64,000 bases of DNA, taken from Palleronia pontilimi. Lineage in GTDB: Bacteria; Pseudomonadota; Alphaproteobacteria; Rhodobacterales; Rhodobacteraceae. The position numbers and the translations under genes are program-made. The stretch is from NCBI RefSeq assembly GCF_016412875.1, contig NZ_JAEKPD010000007.1, positions 62,001-126,000 on the forward strand. Direction: 5' to 3'. Position 1 is the stretch's first letter, and each line of letters starts with the position of its first letter. A model generated the notes under the pieces. It did no database searches, was not told where the DNA came from, and saw only the letters and a program-made list of their open reading frames with translations. Below are positions 27,268 to 38,441 of this stretch, piece by piece.

Positions 27268-29163
27268 CTAGGCCTTGGGATAGCCGATGGCGGCAATTCG
27301 CTCGCGCAGCTCGTCCAAGATCGCCGGGTCGTCGATGGTCGCGGGCGTCTTGAAATTCTCGCCGTCGGCGATCTTGGCCATGGTGGCGCGCAGCGTCTTG
27401 CCCGAGCGCGTCTTCGGCAACCGGTCCACCACCACCGCCAGCTTGAAGGCCGCCACCGGCCCGATCTTGTCGCGCACCAGCTGCACGACCTCTTTGACGA
27501 CCTGCTCGTGCGGCGTGTCGCAATCGCGGCCGAGCGTCAGGAAGCCCATGGGCAACTGGCCCTTCAGATCGTCCGCCACGCCCACGACCGCGCATTCCGC
27601 CACCGCCGGGTGGGTGGCCAGCACCTCTTCCATCAGCCCGGTGGACAGCCGGTGGCCCGCCACGTTGATGACGTCGTCGGTGCGCGCCATGATCCACAGG
27701 TAGCCGTCCGCGTCCTTGCGGCCCGCATCGCCGGTCTCGTAATAGCCCGGAAAGCTGTTCAGATACGCCTTCCGGAACCGGTCCTCGGCGTGCCAAAGCG
27801 TCGGCAGCGTGCCCGGCGGCAGCGGCAGTTTCACCGCGATGGCGCCCAGCTCGCCGTCGGGCAGCTCGGCGCCGTCCTCGCCCAGGATATGCACCTCGTA
27901 GCCCGGCATGGGCACGGTGGGCGAGCCCAGCTTCACCGGCAGCGGCTCGATCCCCACGGGGTTGCCGACGATGGTCCAGCCGGTTTCGGTCTGCCACCAA
28001 TGGTCGTAGACCGGCTTGCCCGACACGTCCTGCAGCCATTCGATGGTGTCCGGATCCGCCCGCTCGCCCGCCAGGTAGATCTGGCGCAGGTGGCCCAGGT
28101 CGTGGCCCTGCATGTGCCGGGCCTCGGGGTCCTCGCGCCGGATCGCGCGGAACGCGGTGGGCGCGGTGAAGAAGCTTGCGACCTTGTGCTCGGCCATGAC
28201 GCGCCAGAAGGTGCTGGCGTCGGGCGTGCCCACGGGCTTGCCCTCGAACACCACGGTGGTGTTGCCATGGATCAGCGGCGCGTAGGTGATGTAGCTGTGG
28301 CCCACCACCCAACCCACGTCCGACGCGGCCCAGAAGACCTCGCCCGGATCGACGCCGTAGATGTTCTTCATCGACCAGTTCAGCGCCACCAGGTGCCCGC
28401 CGGTGTCGCGAACGACGCCCTTGGGCTGGCCGGTCGTGCCGCTGGTATACAGGATATAGCACGGATGGCTGCCCTCGACCGGGACGCAATCGGCGGGGGA
28501 CACGCCCTCCTGCGCCGCGACCCAATCCACGTCACGCCCCTCAATCAGCTCGGCGCGCTGCTGGTCGCGCTGGAAGATGATGCAGAACTCGGGCGTGTGG
28601 GCGGCCTGGTCGATGGCCGCGTCCAGCAGCGGCTTGTAGGCGACCGTGCGGTTCGGCTCGATCCCGCACGAGCCCGCGATGATCGCCTTGGGCTTGGCGT
28701 CGTCGATCCGCGTGGCCAGCTCGGATGCGGCGAAACCGCCGAACACCACCGAATGGATCGCGCCGATCCGGGTGCAGGCCAGCATGGCGATCACGGCCTC
28801 GGGCACCATGGGCATGTAGATGATGACCCGGTCGCCCTTTTCCACGCCGCGGGCTTCCAGCGCCCCCGCGACCGACGCGCAGCGATCGCGCAGCTCGGCG
28901 AAGGTGATCTTCTGCTGCGCGCCCGTCACCGGGCTGTCCCAGATGATCGCCACCTGATCGGCGCGGCCGTCCTCCACGTGGCGGTCCACGGCGTTGTAGC
29001 AGGTATTGGTCAGCCCGTCGGCGAACCACGCATAGATCGGCGCCTTGCTGTCATCGAGCGCGCGGCTCGGCGCCCGATCCCAGTGGATCGCCTGCGCCTG
29101 CTCCATCCACCAGCCGTCGGGGTCGGCCTTCCAGGCGGCATAGGTGTCTGCGTAGCTGGTCAT
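27268..29163 (-). CDS. prpE: propionate-CoA ligase
   Basis: PrpE (631 residues, family-typical) activates propionate with ATP and CoA. Adenylate-forming motifs are CYILYTSGTTGQPKGVVRDT, YDHWWQTETGWTIVGNP, GYYETGDAGRKDADGYLWIM and the catalytic Lys in LPKTRSGKTLRATM. The YADTYAAWKADPDGWWMEQA start is the PrpE type rather than Acs. GGAGGG sits six bases before the ATG; the longer frame upstream is unlikely. It is divergent from a 34-codon reading frame. Confidence 0.94.
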   Translation of the reverse strand: MTSYADTYAAWKADPDGWWMEQAQAIHWDRAPSRALDDSKAPIYAWFADGLTNTCYNAVDRHVEDGRADQVAIIWDSPVTGAQQKITFAELRDRCASVAGALEARGVEKGDRVIIYMPMVPEAVIAMLACTRIGAIHSVVFGGFAASELATRIDDAKPKAIIAGSCGIEPNRTVAYKPLLDAAIDQAAHTPEFCIIFQRDQQRAELIEGRDVDWVAAQEGVSPADCVPVEGSHPCYILYTSGTTGQPKGVVRDTGGHLVALNWSMKNIYGVDPGEVFWAASDVGWVVGHSYITYAPLIHGNTTVVFEGKPVGTPDASTFWRVMAEHKVASFFTAPTAFRAIRREDPEARHMQGHDLGHLRQIYLAGERADPDTIEWLQDVSGKPVYDHWWQTETGWTIVGNPVGIEPLPVKLGSPTVPMPGYEVHILGEDGAELPDGELGAIAVKLPLPPGTLPTLWHAEDRFRKAYLNSFPGYYETGDAGRKDADGYLWIMARTDDVINVAGHRLSTGLMEEVLATHPAVAECAVVGVADDLKGQLPMGFLTLGRDCDTPHEQVVKEVVQLVRDKIGPVAAFKLAVVVDRLPKTRSGKTLRATMAKIADGENFKTPATIDDPAILDELRERIAAIGYPKA

Positions 29164-29377
29164 GGCGATCCCTCCCTCGTTTGCGGCAAATAAAGCCGAC
29201 GCGCCGCGCCGGAACAAGTGGCTCCTTGGTCCCGCCCCGAAAGGACCACTGCCCGGATCGTCGAAATCCGACATTCATGGCGAAAACGGACCAGCCGGGA
29301 CGGCGCTCTTGCACGATACTCGGCTGCACGGGGTGGCGCGCGGCGGTCGCGGCCGCCCGCGTCCAAGGATGCCAGCC

Positions 29378-29482
29378 ATGAGCGACAAGAACCCCAAGAA
29401 GAAGATGAAACCGGCGCGCCCGGCGCCCAAGCCCGAACCTGTCGCACCGGTCGCGGCGAAACAGCCGAAGAAAGGCAAGTAG
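29378..29482 (+). CDS. Lys/Pro-rich 34-residue peptide (hypothetical)
   Basis: This short frame reads MSDKNPKKKMKPARPAPKPE then VAPVAAKQPKKGK, with AAGGA eight bases before the ATG. It has about ten Lys and eight Pro residues and no predicted fold. It lies in a gap between divergent and convergent genes, so a real microprotein is possible but unproven. Confidence 0.35.
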   Translation: MSDKNPKKKMKPARPAPKPEPVAPVAAKQPKKGK

Positions 29483-29546
29483 ACCCGCGCCCGCGGACAA
29501 GCGCGGCCGGAACGGCTCCCCGCGCGCGGCCAGCCCCGGCCCCCTT

Positions 29547-29606
29547 CTTCATCTTTCCCCAAATACCTTGCGGGGGGCCGCGCAGCGGCGGGGGTGCAAA
29601 ACCCCC
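29547..29606 (-). repeat. intergenic repeat copy with GC hairpin
   Basis: The plus strand reads CTTCATCTTTCCCCAAATAC, then CTTGCGGGGGG, a spacer, and the hairpin GGGGGT-GCAAA-ACCCCC (29590-29606). It ends nine bases from the maeB stop, so on the minus strand the hairpin comes first and could terminate maeB. Confidence 0.75.
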
Positions 29607-29614
29607 TCCGACGC

Positions 29615-31897
29615 TCAGCCGTAATGCGCCACCGGCGTGCCCGCGATGGCCGACACGTTCAGCAATCCGCGCGCGGTGATCGAGCTGGTGACGATATGGG
29701 CCTTGTTGCCCATGCCCATCAGGATCGGGCCGACCTCCAGCCCCGACGCTTTCATCTTCAGGATGTTGCGCACGCCCGACGCGGCATCGGTATTGGCGAA
29801 GATCAGCGTGTTGGCCGCGCCCTCCATCCGTGAATTGGGAAAGATCCGCGCGCGCAGCTCGCCGTCGAGCGCGGCATCGGCATGCATCTCGCCCTCGTAG
29901 CAGAAGTCGCGGGGGCGGCTGTCCAGGATCTCCAGCGCGGCGCGCATCCGGATGCCGGTGTCGCAGTCGAAATTGCCGAATTGCGAATGGCTGCACAGCG
30001 CGATCTTGGGCTCCACCCCGAAGCGGCGCACGTGGCGCGCGCTGGCCACGACCGAATCGGCGATCTGCTGGGGCGTGGGCTGCGGGTTCACATGGGTGTC
30101 ACCCACGAAAAGCGGCCCGTCCTCCAGGATCATCAGCGACAGCGCGCCCACGGGATGCAGCTCCTTCGAGCCCAGCACCTGGCTGATGTAGTTCAGGTGC
30201 CACAGGTACTGCCCGAACGTGCCGCAGATCATCGAATCGGCCTCGTCGCGCTGCACCATGATGGCGCCGATGGCGGTCGTGTTGGTCCGCATGATCGCCT
30301 TGGCCAGGTCCGGCGTGACCCCGCGCCGTTCCATGATGGCGTGATAGGTCTGCCAGTAATCGCGGTAGCGGGCGTCGTTTTCCGGGTTCACCGTCTCGAA
30401 ATCCGTGCCCGCGCGCAGTTGCAGCCCCGCGCGCTCGGCGCGCAGCTCGATCACCTCGGGGCGGCCGATCAGGATCGGCCGGTCGGTGGTTTCTTCCAGC
30501 ATGGCGTGGGCGGCGCGCAGCACGCGCTCGTCCTCGCCTTCGGTGAAGACGATGCGGCGGGGCTGGGTGGCCGCGGCCTCGAACACCGGCCGCATGATCA
30601 TGGCCGAGCGGAACACCGACCCGTCGAGCTTGCGCTTGTAGGCCGTCAGATCCTCGATCGGGCGCTCGGCCACGCCGCTTTCCATGGCCGCCTTGGCCAC
30701 GGCGGTGGCCACCACGCCCATCAGGCGCGGATCGAAGGGCTTGGGGATCAGGTAGTCGGGTCCGAAGGTCAGCTGCTCGCCCTGGTAGGCGGCGGCGGCT
30801 TCGGCGCTGGTGGTCTTGCGGGCAAGCTCGGCGATGCCCTCGACGCAGGCGATCTTCATCTCGTCGTTGATGACCGTGGCGCCCGCATCCAGCGCGCCGC
30901 GGAAGATGAAGGGAAAGCACAATACGTTGTTGACCTGGTTGGGAAAATCCGACCGCCCGGTGGCGATCAGCGCGCGCGGCGCCACGGCGCGGGCCTCCTC
31001 GGGGTCGATCTCGGGCGTGGGATTGGCCAGGGCGAAGATGATCGGCGCGTCGGCCATGCGCTGGACCATCTCGGGCTTCAGCACGCCGGGCCCCGACAGC
31101 CCCAGAAACAGGTCCGCCCCGTCGATCACGTCACCCAACGACCGCGGCCCGCCCGGCTGGGCGTACTCGGCCTTTTGCGGGGTCATGTCCGCCTCGCGGC
31201 CCTCGTGGACCAGTCCTTCGATGTCGCAGAGCCAGACGTTCTCGCGCCGGACCCCCAGCTTCAGCAGCATGTTCAGGCAGGCGATGCCCGCGGCCCCGCC
31301 GCCGGTGGACACGATCTTGATGTCCTCGAAACGCTTGCCCGCCACCCGCAGCGCGTTGGTGGCCGCGGCCCCCACGACGATGGCCGTGCCGTGTTGGTCG
31401 TCGTGGAAGACGGGGATGTTCATCCGCTCGCGGCAGAGCTTTTCGACGATAAAGCAGTCGGGCGCCTTGATGTCTTCCAGGTTGATCGCGCCGAAGGTCG
31501 GCTCCAACGCGCAGACGATATCGGCCAGTTTCTCGGGGTCAGGCTCGTTCAGCTCGATATCGAAACAGTCGATATTGGCGAATTTCTTGAACAGGACGGC
31601 CTTGCCCTCCATCACCGGCTTGGACGCCAGACCGCCGATATTGCCAAGGCCCAGCACCGCCGATCCGTTGGTGACCACGCCCACCAGGTTGCCCCGCGTG
31701 GTGTAGTCGCGGGCGGTGTCGGGATCCGCCTTGATCTCGAGACAGGCCTCGGCCACGCCGGGCGAATAGGCGCGCGACAGGTCGCGGCCATTGGCCAGCG
31801 GCTTGGTGGCGCGGATCTCCAGTTTGCCGGGTCGGGGATTGCGGTGATAGTCCAGAGCGGCGACGCGCAACGCCGCCTTCTTGTCGTCGTCGCTCAT
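29615..31897 (-). CDS. maeB: NADP-dependent malic enzyme with phosphotransacetylase-like domain
   Basis: This 760-residue MaeB-type enzyme has an N-terminal malic enzyme domain ([36 protein letters not shown], and [20 protein letters not shown]). From about residue 430 a phosphate acetyl/butyryltransferase-like domain follows ([17 protein letters not shown], then [20 protein letters not shown]), which is regulatory in this family. It decarboxylates malate to pyruvate with NADPH formation. It is monocistronic. Confidence 0.95.
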   Translation of the reverse strand: MSDDDKKAALRVAALDYHRNPRPGKLEIRATKPLANGRDLSRAYSPGVAEACLEIKADPDTARDYTTRGNLVGVVTNGSAVLGLGNIGGLASKPVMEGKAVLFKKFANIDCFDIELNEPDPEKLADIVCALEPTFGAINLEDIKAPDCFIVEKLCRERMNIPVFHDDQHGTAIVVGAAATNALRVAGKRFEDIKIVSTGGGAAGIACLNMLLKLGVRRENVWLCDIEGLVHEGREADMTPQKAEYAQPGGPRSLGDVIDGADLFLGLSGPGVLKPEMVQRMADAPIIFALANPTPEIDPEEARAVAPRALIATGRSDFPNQVNNVLCFPFIFRGALDAGATVINDEMKIACVEGIAELARKTTSAEAAAAYQGEQLTFGPDYLIPKPFDPRLMGVVATAVAKAAMESGVAERPIEDLTAYKRKLDGSVFRSAMIMRPVFEAAATQPRRIVFTEGEDERVLRAAHAMLEETTDRPILIGRPEVIELRAERAGLQLRAGTDFETVNPENDARYRDYWQTYHAIMERRGVTPDLAKAIMRTNTTAIGAIMVQRDEADSMICGTFGQYLWHLNYISQVLGSKELHPVGALSLMILEDGPLFVGDTHVNPQPTPQQIADSVVASARHVRRFGVEPKIALCSHSQFGNFDCDTGIRMRAALEILDSRPRDFCYEGEMHADAALDGELRARIFPNSRMEGAANTLIFANTDAASGVRNILKMKASGLEVGPILMGMGNKAHIVTSSITARGLLNVSAIAGTPVAHYG

Positions 31898-31970
31898 CTT
31901 CCGCTCCCCCCTGGTGTTCCGGACCTTCAGGGATAGAGCCTTCGCCAGATGTTGGGAAGAGCGGTCGCGG

Positions 31971-32192
31971 TCAGCCGCCGCGGCCGGTCTGCGATTGCAG
32001 TTCGTCGATCCGTTTCGACGCCTGCGCCTTGGTCAGGCCGGTGTCGAACTCCTCGCCCGCCTCTTCGCAGAGCGTCTTCAGGTACGACGCCTGCGCACCG
32101 GTCATCGCCTCGTCGCCGGTCACCCAGTCGTCCACCGGCTTGTCGGCATTGCCCGGCGCGTCGGTCTTCGGCGTGTCTGTCATCTCGGCCAT
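31971..32192 (-). CDS. DUF3072 family protein A
   Basis: This 73-residue acidic protein has the DUF3072 pattern: DEAMTGAQASYLKTLCEEAG then FDTGLTKAQASKRIDELQ. The C-terminal 40 residues match the neighbour DUF3072 gene, so they are paralogues. The function is unknown; the helical SAP-like shape is inference. Start at MAEMTDTP or three codons later. Confidence 0.75.
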   Translation of the reverse strand: MAEMTDTPKTDAPGNADKPVDDWVTGDEAMTGAQASYLKTLCEEAGEEFDTGLTKAQASKRIDELQSQTGRGG

Positions 32193-32262
32193 GGTCTCAC
32201 CCGTTCATTTTGTTCACTCTATGTTCACAAACGTGTCCGGGCGCATCGGGTTCCCGGCCCCC

Positions 32263-32487
32263 TCAGGCCTTTTTCAGCATCTCGATGCGGGCCGCCGCCT
32301 GGTCCTGGGTCAGCGTGCCGTCGAAGGCTTCGTCGTGCTTTTCGCAGAGCTGCCGCAGCTCGGCGGCCTGCTTGTCGGTCATCGGCGCGTTGCCGTCGGG
32401 GTTCTCGCCCGAGGCGACCGCGCCCGCGATCGGGAAGGACGCGACGTCCATGGGATCGTGCTTCTTGCCGTCGTCTTTCTGTGCCAT
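32263..32487 (-). CDS. DUF3072 family protein B
   Basis: This 74-residue paralogue of the preceding gene on the same strand has APMTDKQAAELRQLCEKHDE and FDGTLTQDQAAARIEMLKKA. AGGAGG lies just upstream of the ATG. The two genes are 70 bases apart and probably arose by tandem duplication. The function is unknown. Confidence 0.78.
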   Translation of the reverse strand: MAQKDDGKKHDPMDVASFPIAGAVASGENPDGNAPMTDKQAAELRQLCEKHDEAFDGTLTQDQAAARIEMLKKA

Positions 32488-32573
32488 TTCGGATCCTCCT
32501 GTCAGGGATCAATGCCCGTCTCCGCCGCGCGGTTCCGCTTGCCAAGTCCCGATCCGCCCCGCAGGGTGGGCGC

Positions 32574-32972
32574 ATGGATGACCCGCTTCTGATGGCCGCG
32601 CGCGCCGTGCGCGAGAACGCCCACGCCCCCTATTCCGGCTTCAAGGTCGGCGCGGCCCTGCGCTCGGTCACGGGCAACCGGCACGTGGGCTGCAACGTGG
32701 AAAACGTGGCCTATCCCGAAGGCACCTGCGCCGAGGCCGGCGCCATCGCCGCCATGATCGCGGCGGGCGACACCCGCATCGCCGAAATCGCGGTGATCGC
32801 CGACAGCCCCGAGCCGGTGACGCCCTGCGGCGGCTGCCGCCAGAAGATCGCCGAATTCGCCGATGGCGACGTGCCGGTCACCATGGCCACCACGTCGGGC
32901 AAGATCCTGCGCGCCACGGTGTCCGAGCTTCTGCCGGGCGCCTTCGATACCGGGCACATGGACCGCGCGTGA
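32574..32972 (+). CDS. cdd: cytidine deaminase
   Basis: This 132-residue zinc enzyme deaminates cytidine and deoxycytidine. NVENVAYPEGTCAEAGAIAA carries the first zinc Cys and the catalytic Glu; PCGGCRQKIAEF carries the other two zinc Cys. It is the first gene of the salvage operon and overlaps deoA as GTGA. The ATG at 32574 gives the family N-terminus (ARAVRENAHAPYSGFKVGAA). Confidence 0.95.
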   Translation: MDDPLLMAARAVRENAHAPYSGFKVGAALRSVTGNRHVGCNVENVAYPEGTCAEAGAIAAMIAAGDTRIAEIAVIADSPEPVTPCGGCRQKIAEFADGDVPVTMATTSGKILRATVSELLPGAFDTGHMDRA

Positions 32973-34279
32973 GCGTCCGCGACTGCCTGAGCACCCTGCG
33001 CCGCGGGGATGTCCCCACACCAGACGCGCTGGCGGCCTTCGCGGCAGGCCTGTCGGACGGCACCGTCTCGGACGCCCAGGCGGGCGCCTTCGCCATGGCC
33101 GTCTGCATGGGGCCTGGCCTGGGTGACGCGGGGCGGGTCGCGCTGACCGCCGCCATGGCCGATAGCGGGCACCGGCTGGACTGGGATCTGCCCGGACCGG
33201 TCATCGACAAGCATTCCACCGGCGGGGTGGGCGACGCGGTGTCGCTGATCCTAGCCCCCGCGCTGGCGGCGCTGGGCTGCCACGTGCCGATGATCTCGGG
33301 AAGGGGGCTCGGCCATACCGGCGGCACGCTCGACAAGCTCGAAGCGATCCCGGGCCTGCGGGTGGACCTGTCCGAAGACGCCTTCCGCGCGCTTGTGGCC
33401 GACACCGGCTGCGCCATCGTCGCGGCCAGCGCCGACATCGCGCCCGCCGACAAGCGGCTTTACGCGGTGCGCGACGTGACGGCGACGGTGGACCAGGTGG
33501 ACCTGATCACCGCGTCGATCCTGTCGAAGAAGCTGGCCGCCGGGCTCGACGCGCTGGTGCTGGACGTGAAATGCGGCTCGGGCGCGTTCATGCACGACCC
33601 CGCCCACGCGCGCGACCTGGCGCGCACCCTGGTCGACACGGCGACGGGCGCGAGCCTGCCCTGCCGTGCGCTCATCACCGCCATGGACCAGCCGCTCGCC
33701 TCCGCCATGGGCAACGCGCTGGAAGTCGCGGCGGTGATGGCGGTGCTGACAGGCGCCGCGCGCGACACGCCGCTGGTGCGGCTCAGCTGCGCGCTGGGCG
33801 GCGCGGTGCTGCACATGGCCGGGCGGGCCGACAGCCCCGGGGACGGCGCGGCGCTGGTGTCGGACGCCATCGCCGACGGCCGCGCGCTGGCACGGTTCGG
33901 CGCCATGATCGCGGGGCAGGGTGGCCCGACCGAATTCACCGATGCCTGGGCCGACCTGCTGCCGCGCGCGCCGGTGACATTGGACCTGCCCGCGCCGCGC
34001 CACGGCTATCTCGCCACCATGGACGGCACCGCCATGGGCAACGCGGTGGTCGCGCTCGGCGGTGGCCGCGCGCGCGACGGCGACACCATCGACCCCGCGG
34101 TGGGCCTCGACCGGATCGCGCCGCTGGGCACGCGGCTCGCGCCGGGCGACCCGATCTGCCGGATCCACGCCCGCACCGAACCCGACGCCGCCCGCGCCGC
34201 CGACGCCCTGCGCGCGGCCATCACCCTCTCGGACGCACCGCCGGACCCCGCCCCCCTGATCGCGGAGCGCATCGCATGA
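32969..34279 (+). CDS. deoA: thymidine phosphorylase
   Basis: DeoA (436 residues) phosphorolyses thymidine and deoxyuridine to base and deoxyribose-1-phosphate. DKHSTGGVGDAVSLILAPAL is the phosphate-binding signature and SGRGLGHTGGTLDKLEAIPG the family pattern; DVKCGSGAFMHDPAHARDLA follows. It starts with GTG overlapping cdd. A dispersed-repeat copy lies between it and deoB. Confidence 0.95.
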   Translation: MSVRDCLSTLRRGDVPTPDALAAFAAGLSDGTVSDAQAGAFAMAVCMGPGLGDAGRVALTAAMADSGHRLDWDLPGPVIDKHSTGGVGDAVSLILAPALAALGCHVPMISGRGLGHTGGTLDKLEAIPGLRVDLSEDAFRALVADTGCAIVAASADIAPADKRLYAVRDVTATVDQVDLITASILSKKLAAGLDALVLDVKCGSGAFMHDPAHARDLARTLVDTATGASLPCRALITAMDQPLASAMGNALEVAAVMAVLTGAARDTPLVRLSCALGGAVLHMAGRADSPGDGAALVSDAIADGRALARFGAMIAGQGGPTEFTDAWADLLPRAPVTLDLPAPRHGYLATMDGTAMGNAVVALGGGRARDGDTIDPAVGLDRIAPLGTRLAPGDPICRIHARTEPDAARAADALRAAITLSDAPPDPAPLIAERIA

Positions 34280-34297
34280 CACCCCGCCCGACCCCCT

Positions 34298-34322
34298 GCT
34301 TCATCTTTCCAGAAATACCTGA
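34298..34322 (-). repeat. intergenic repeat copy inside the salvage operon (deoA-deoB)
   Basis: The plus strand reads GCTTCATCTTTCCAGAAATA followed by CCTGAA. It sits in the 76-base gap between two genes of the same operon, without an obvious hairpin. Confidence 0.75.
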
Positions 34323-34355
34323 ACCCGCGGCCGGCCCCACACGGAACCGCCGGGG

Positions 34356-35533
<1,178 letters not shown>

Positions 35534-35537
<4 letters not shown>

Positions 35538-36499
35538 TCCCGAAACTCGAGCTTCACCTGCATCTCGAAGGCGCGGCCCCGCCCGACCTGATCCGCGCGC
35601 TCGCCCGCGAAAAGCACGTGGACCTGTCGGGCATCTTCGACGATCGCGGCCACTACGCCTATGACAGCTTCGCCGCCTTCCTGCGCGTCTACGAGGCCGC
35701 GTGCACCGTCCTGCAGACCCCCGACGACTTCGCGCGCCTGACCCGCACCGTGCTCGAGCGATCCGCGGCCCAGGGCGTCATTTACACCGAAGCGTTCCTC
35801 TCCCCCGATTTCTGCGGCCAGCGCGACGTCTCGGCATGGCGCGAATACCTGCACGCGATCCGCGAAGCCGCCCAATCCGCGCCGGACATCCAGATGCGCG
35901 GCATCGTCACCTGCATCCGTCATTTCGGCCCCGACGCGGCGCGCGAAACCGCGCTCTGCGCGGCCGAGACGGCGGGCGACTTCCTGACCGGCTTCGGCAT
36001 CGCGGGCGACGAAAGCGCGGGCCACCCGCGCGACTTTGCCTACGGCTTCGACATGGCGCGCGAAGCGGGGCTGTCGCTGACCGCCCATGCGGGCGAATGG
36101 GGCGGCGCGCAATCGGTGCGCGATGCGCTGGACCATCTGCGCGTCGCCCGGATCGGCCACGGCGTCCACGCCATCAACGACCCCGCGCTGGTGGACCGGC
36201 TGGCCGAGGACGGCATCACGCTGGAAGTCTGTCCCGGCTCGAACGTCACGCTCGGCGTCTATCCCGACTGGCGGTCCCATCCCATCGACAAACTGCGCGC
36301 GGCGGGGGTGCCGGTCACGGTCTCGACCGACGATCCGCCCTTCTTCCACACGACCATGACCCACGAATACCAGCGCCTGTCCGACACGTTCGGCTGGGAC
36401 GACGAGATCTTCACCGACATCGCCCGCACCGCCGCCAACGCCGCCTTTTGCGACGATGCCACGCGCGCGGCCCTTCTCAAGCGGATCGGGGCGGGCTAG
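35534..36499 (+). CDS. add: adenosine deaminase
   Basis: This 321-residue amidohydrolase has the metal HxH in [23 protein letters not shown] with the catalytic His/Glu, [11 protein letters not shown] and [13 protein letters not shown]. It deaminates adenosine to inosine. The start is a GTG overlapping deoB; the longer frame in the same phase is within deoB and not family-like. A repeat copy lies between add and upp. Confidence 0.94.
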
Positions 36500-36509
36500 A
36501 CGCCCCCTG

Positions 36510-36533
36510 CTTCATCTTTCCACAAATACCTGA
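36510..36533 (-). repeat. intergenic repeat copy inside the salvage operon (add-upp)
   Basis: The plus strand reads CTTCATCTTTCCACAAATAC followed by CTGA in the 62-base gap. It has the same orientation as the copy between deoA and deoB. Confidence 0.75.
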
Positions 36534-36561
36534 ACACCACGCCCGCCCCAAGGACCAGACC

Positions 36562-37194
36562 ATGCCCCAGCACCTGACGGTCGTCACCCACCCGCTGATC
36601 CAGCACAAGCTGACCCTGATGCGCGACAAGGACACGTCGACCGCCGTGTTCCGCCAGCTTCTGCGCGAGATCAGCCAGCTTCTGGCCTACGAGATCACGC
36701 GCGACCTGCCCATGACCACCGTGCGGATCGAAACGCCCTTGCAACCCATGGACGCGCCGACGCTGGCGGGCCGCAAGCTGGCGCTGATCTCGATCCTGCG
36801 CGCGGGCAACGGCCTTCTGGACGGGATGCTGGAACTCATCCCCTCGGCCCGGGTCGGCTTCGTCGGCCTTTACCGGGACGAAAAGACCCTCGAGCCCGTG
36901 GAATACTACTTCAAGGTCCCCGACCTGCTGGACGAGCGCGTGGTCATCGCGGTCGACCCCATGTTGGCCACCGGCAACAGCTCGGCGGCGGCGGTGACCC
37001 GTCTGAAACAGGCGGGCGCCACCGACATCCGCTTCCTGTGCCTGCTGGCCGCGCCCGAAGGCGTCGCCCGCATGAAGGACGCGCATCCGGACGTGCCCAT
37101 CGTCACCGCCGCTTTGGACGAGCGGCTGAACGAAAAGGGCTACATCGTGCCGGGCCTGGGCGATGCGGGCGACCGGATGTTCGGCACCAAGTAG
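36562..37194 (+). CDS. upp: uracil phosphoribosyltransferase
   Basis: This 210-residue Upp makes UMP from uracil and [24 protein letters not shown] is the family N-terminus, [13 protein letters not shown] follows and [20 protein letters not shown] is the PRPP loop. [18 protein letters not shown] ends the protein. AAGGA lies seven bases before the ATG. It is the last gene of the salvage operon. Confidence 0.96.
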   Translation: MPQHLTVVTHPLIQHKLTLMRDKDTSTAVFRQLLREISQLLAYEITRDLPMTTVRIETPLQPMDAPTLAGRKLALISILRAGNGLLDGMLELIPSARVGFVGLYRDEKTLEPVEYYFKVPDLLDERVVIAVDPMLATGNSSAAAVTRLKQAGATDIRFLCLLAAPEGVARMKDAHPDVPIVTAALDERLNEKGYIVPGLGDAGDRMFGTK

Positions 37195-37263
37195 CGCCCG
37201 AATCGCCTTTACCCGCGGTGCCCCCTCGGTCAGGGTGGGGCCATCTTTGTGTGGGGGCACAAC

Positions 37264-38385
37264 ATGATGTCGAGAACTGCCAGTCTCGCCGCGATCCTGT
37301 GTGTGATCGGGGCCGTCGCGGGCGCGCAGAACCTGCGCAACGACCTGGTCGATATCGGACCGCCGGCCGAGTTTCCGCCGGACAGCTACACCGCCCGGCA
37401 ATATGTCGACAGCCGCGGCTGCGTCTACGTGCGCGCGGGCGCCATAGGCGAGCCCAGCTGGGTGCCGCGCGTCACCAGCAGCCGCAAGGTGCTGTGCGGC
37501 TTCCGTCCCACCCAGATCGCCCGCGAGGCACCTCCGGTGATCGCCGATCCGGTCCCCGTCGCGCCGCGCACCCTCGATGCGCCGCCGCCGCGAAGAATTG
37601 CCGACGCCCCGGCTGCCGCGCCCGCGCAAGCCGCGCCGCGCGTCATCGCCACGCCGACCCCGCGGCGCAAGGCCCCGGCGGCGCCGACGCCCGCGCCCTA
37701 CAACGCCGCCCCCGTGCCCGTGTCGCCGCCGACGACCGCCGCAAGGCTGGAGCCGGGCGAGCGCATCGCCATCCGCCGCGCGACCGGCATCACAACACCG
37801 CCGGGCTATCGCAGCGCGTGGGACGATGACCGGCTGAACCCCAACCGCGGCAAGCAGACCCTGCGCGGCGCGTTGCAGACCGCGCTGGTCTGGACCCAGA
37901 CCGTGCCGCGCCGACTGAAGACCGCGGAGGGGCGGGACGTGACCCATACATATCACTACCTGGTCTATCCCTACACCGATTACGACAAGCAGCTGTCCGA
38001 CCTGCGCGGCGGCAAGTTCATCACCGTGAAGACCCAGGCGGGTCTTCAGATCGTGTCGCGCGCGGCGCTGCGCCAGACAGCCGACGGCAGGACCGTCCTG
38101 TCCACGAAATCCGCGCCCGCGCCGACGGCGGCTGCACCGCGGCAGGCGCAAGCCGCGACGGGTGCCCGCTACGTCCAGGTCGCCACCTTCGGCAACGACG
38201 CCAACGCGAACCGCACCGCCCGGCAGCTGCAGGCGGCGGGTCTTCCGGTGCGCCTGAGCGCCGTCACCAGGAACGGCACCCGCTACACCACCGTTCTGGC
38301 CGGTCCGTTCCGGGATGCGGGCGGCGTCACGCGCGGCTTGCGGGCCGCCCGCGCGCAGGGCTTCGGCGACGCTTTCGCGCGCTAA
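37264..38385 (+). CDS. SPOR-domain exported protein
   Basis: This 373-residue protein has an N-terminal signal peptide (ASLAAILCVIGAVAGAQ). A Pro/Ala-rich linker covers roughly residues 85-165. The C-terminal SPOR domain (GARYVQVATFGNDANANRTA, then RYTTVLAGPFRDAGGVTRGL) binds denuded peptidoglycan at division sites. The middle VSRAALRQTADGR resembles a second unrecognised unit. It is likely periplasmic or anchored at the envelope. The GTG upstream would add six codons; ATG at 37264 is preferred. Confidence 0.88.
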   Translation: MMSRTASLAAILCVIGAVAGAQNLRNDLVDIGPPAEFPPDSYTARQYVDSRGCVYVRAGAIGEPSWVPRVTSSRKVLCGFRPTQIAREAPPVIADPVPVAPRTLDAPPPRRIADAPAAAPAQAAPRVIATPTPRRKAPAAPTPAPYNAAPVPVSPPTTAARLEPGERIAIRRATGITTPPGYRSAWDDDRLNPNRGKQTLRGALQTALVWTQTVPRRLKTAEGRDVTHTYHYLVYPYTDYDKQLSDLRGGKFITVKTQAGLQIVSRAALRQTADGRTVLSTKSAPAPTAAAPRQAQAATGARYVQVATFGNDANANRTARQLQAAGLPVRLSAVTRNGTRYTTVLAGPFRDAGGVTRGLRAARAQGFGDAFAR

Positions 38386-38404
38386 CGGGCAGGGGTGAAA
38401 GGAC

Positions 38405-38432
38405 GGGCCGATCCGCGATGCGCGGTCGGCCC
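38405..38432. terminator. bidirectional hairpin between SPOR and GYD genes
   Basis: GGGCCGA (38405-38411) pairs with TCGGCCC (38426-38432), and CCGCG pairs with CGCGG inside it around ATG, leaving a single bulged T. It lies between convergent genes without a long T run. Confidence 0.6.
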
Positions 38433-38441
38433 CGCGTCGCC

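Noticed and set aside
26464..29193. A 909-residue plus-strand frame across the Hint2 and prpE region
   Set aside because: It is the antisense of two recognised genes; His/Gln/Arg-rich composition and no domain.
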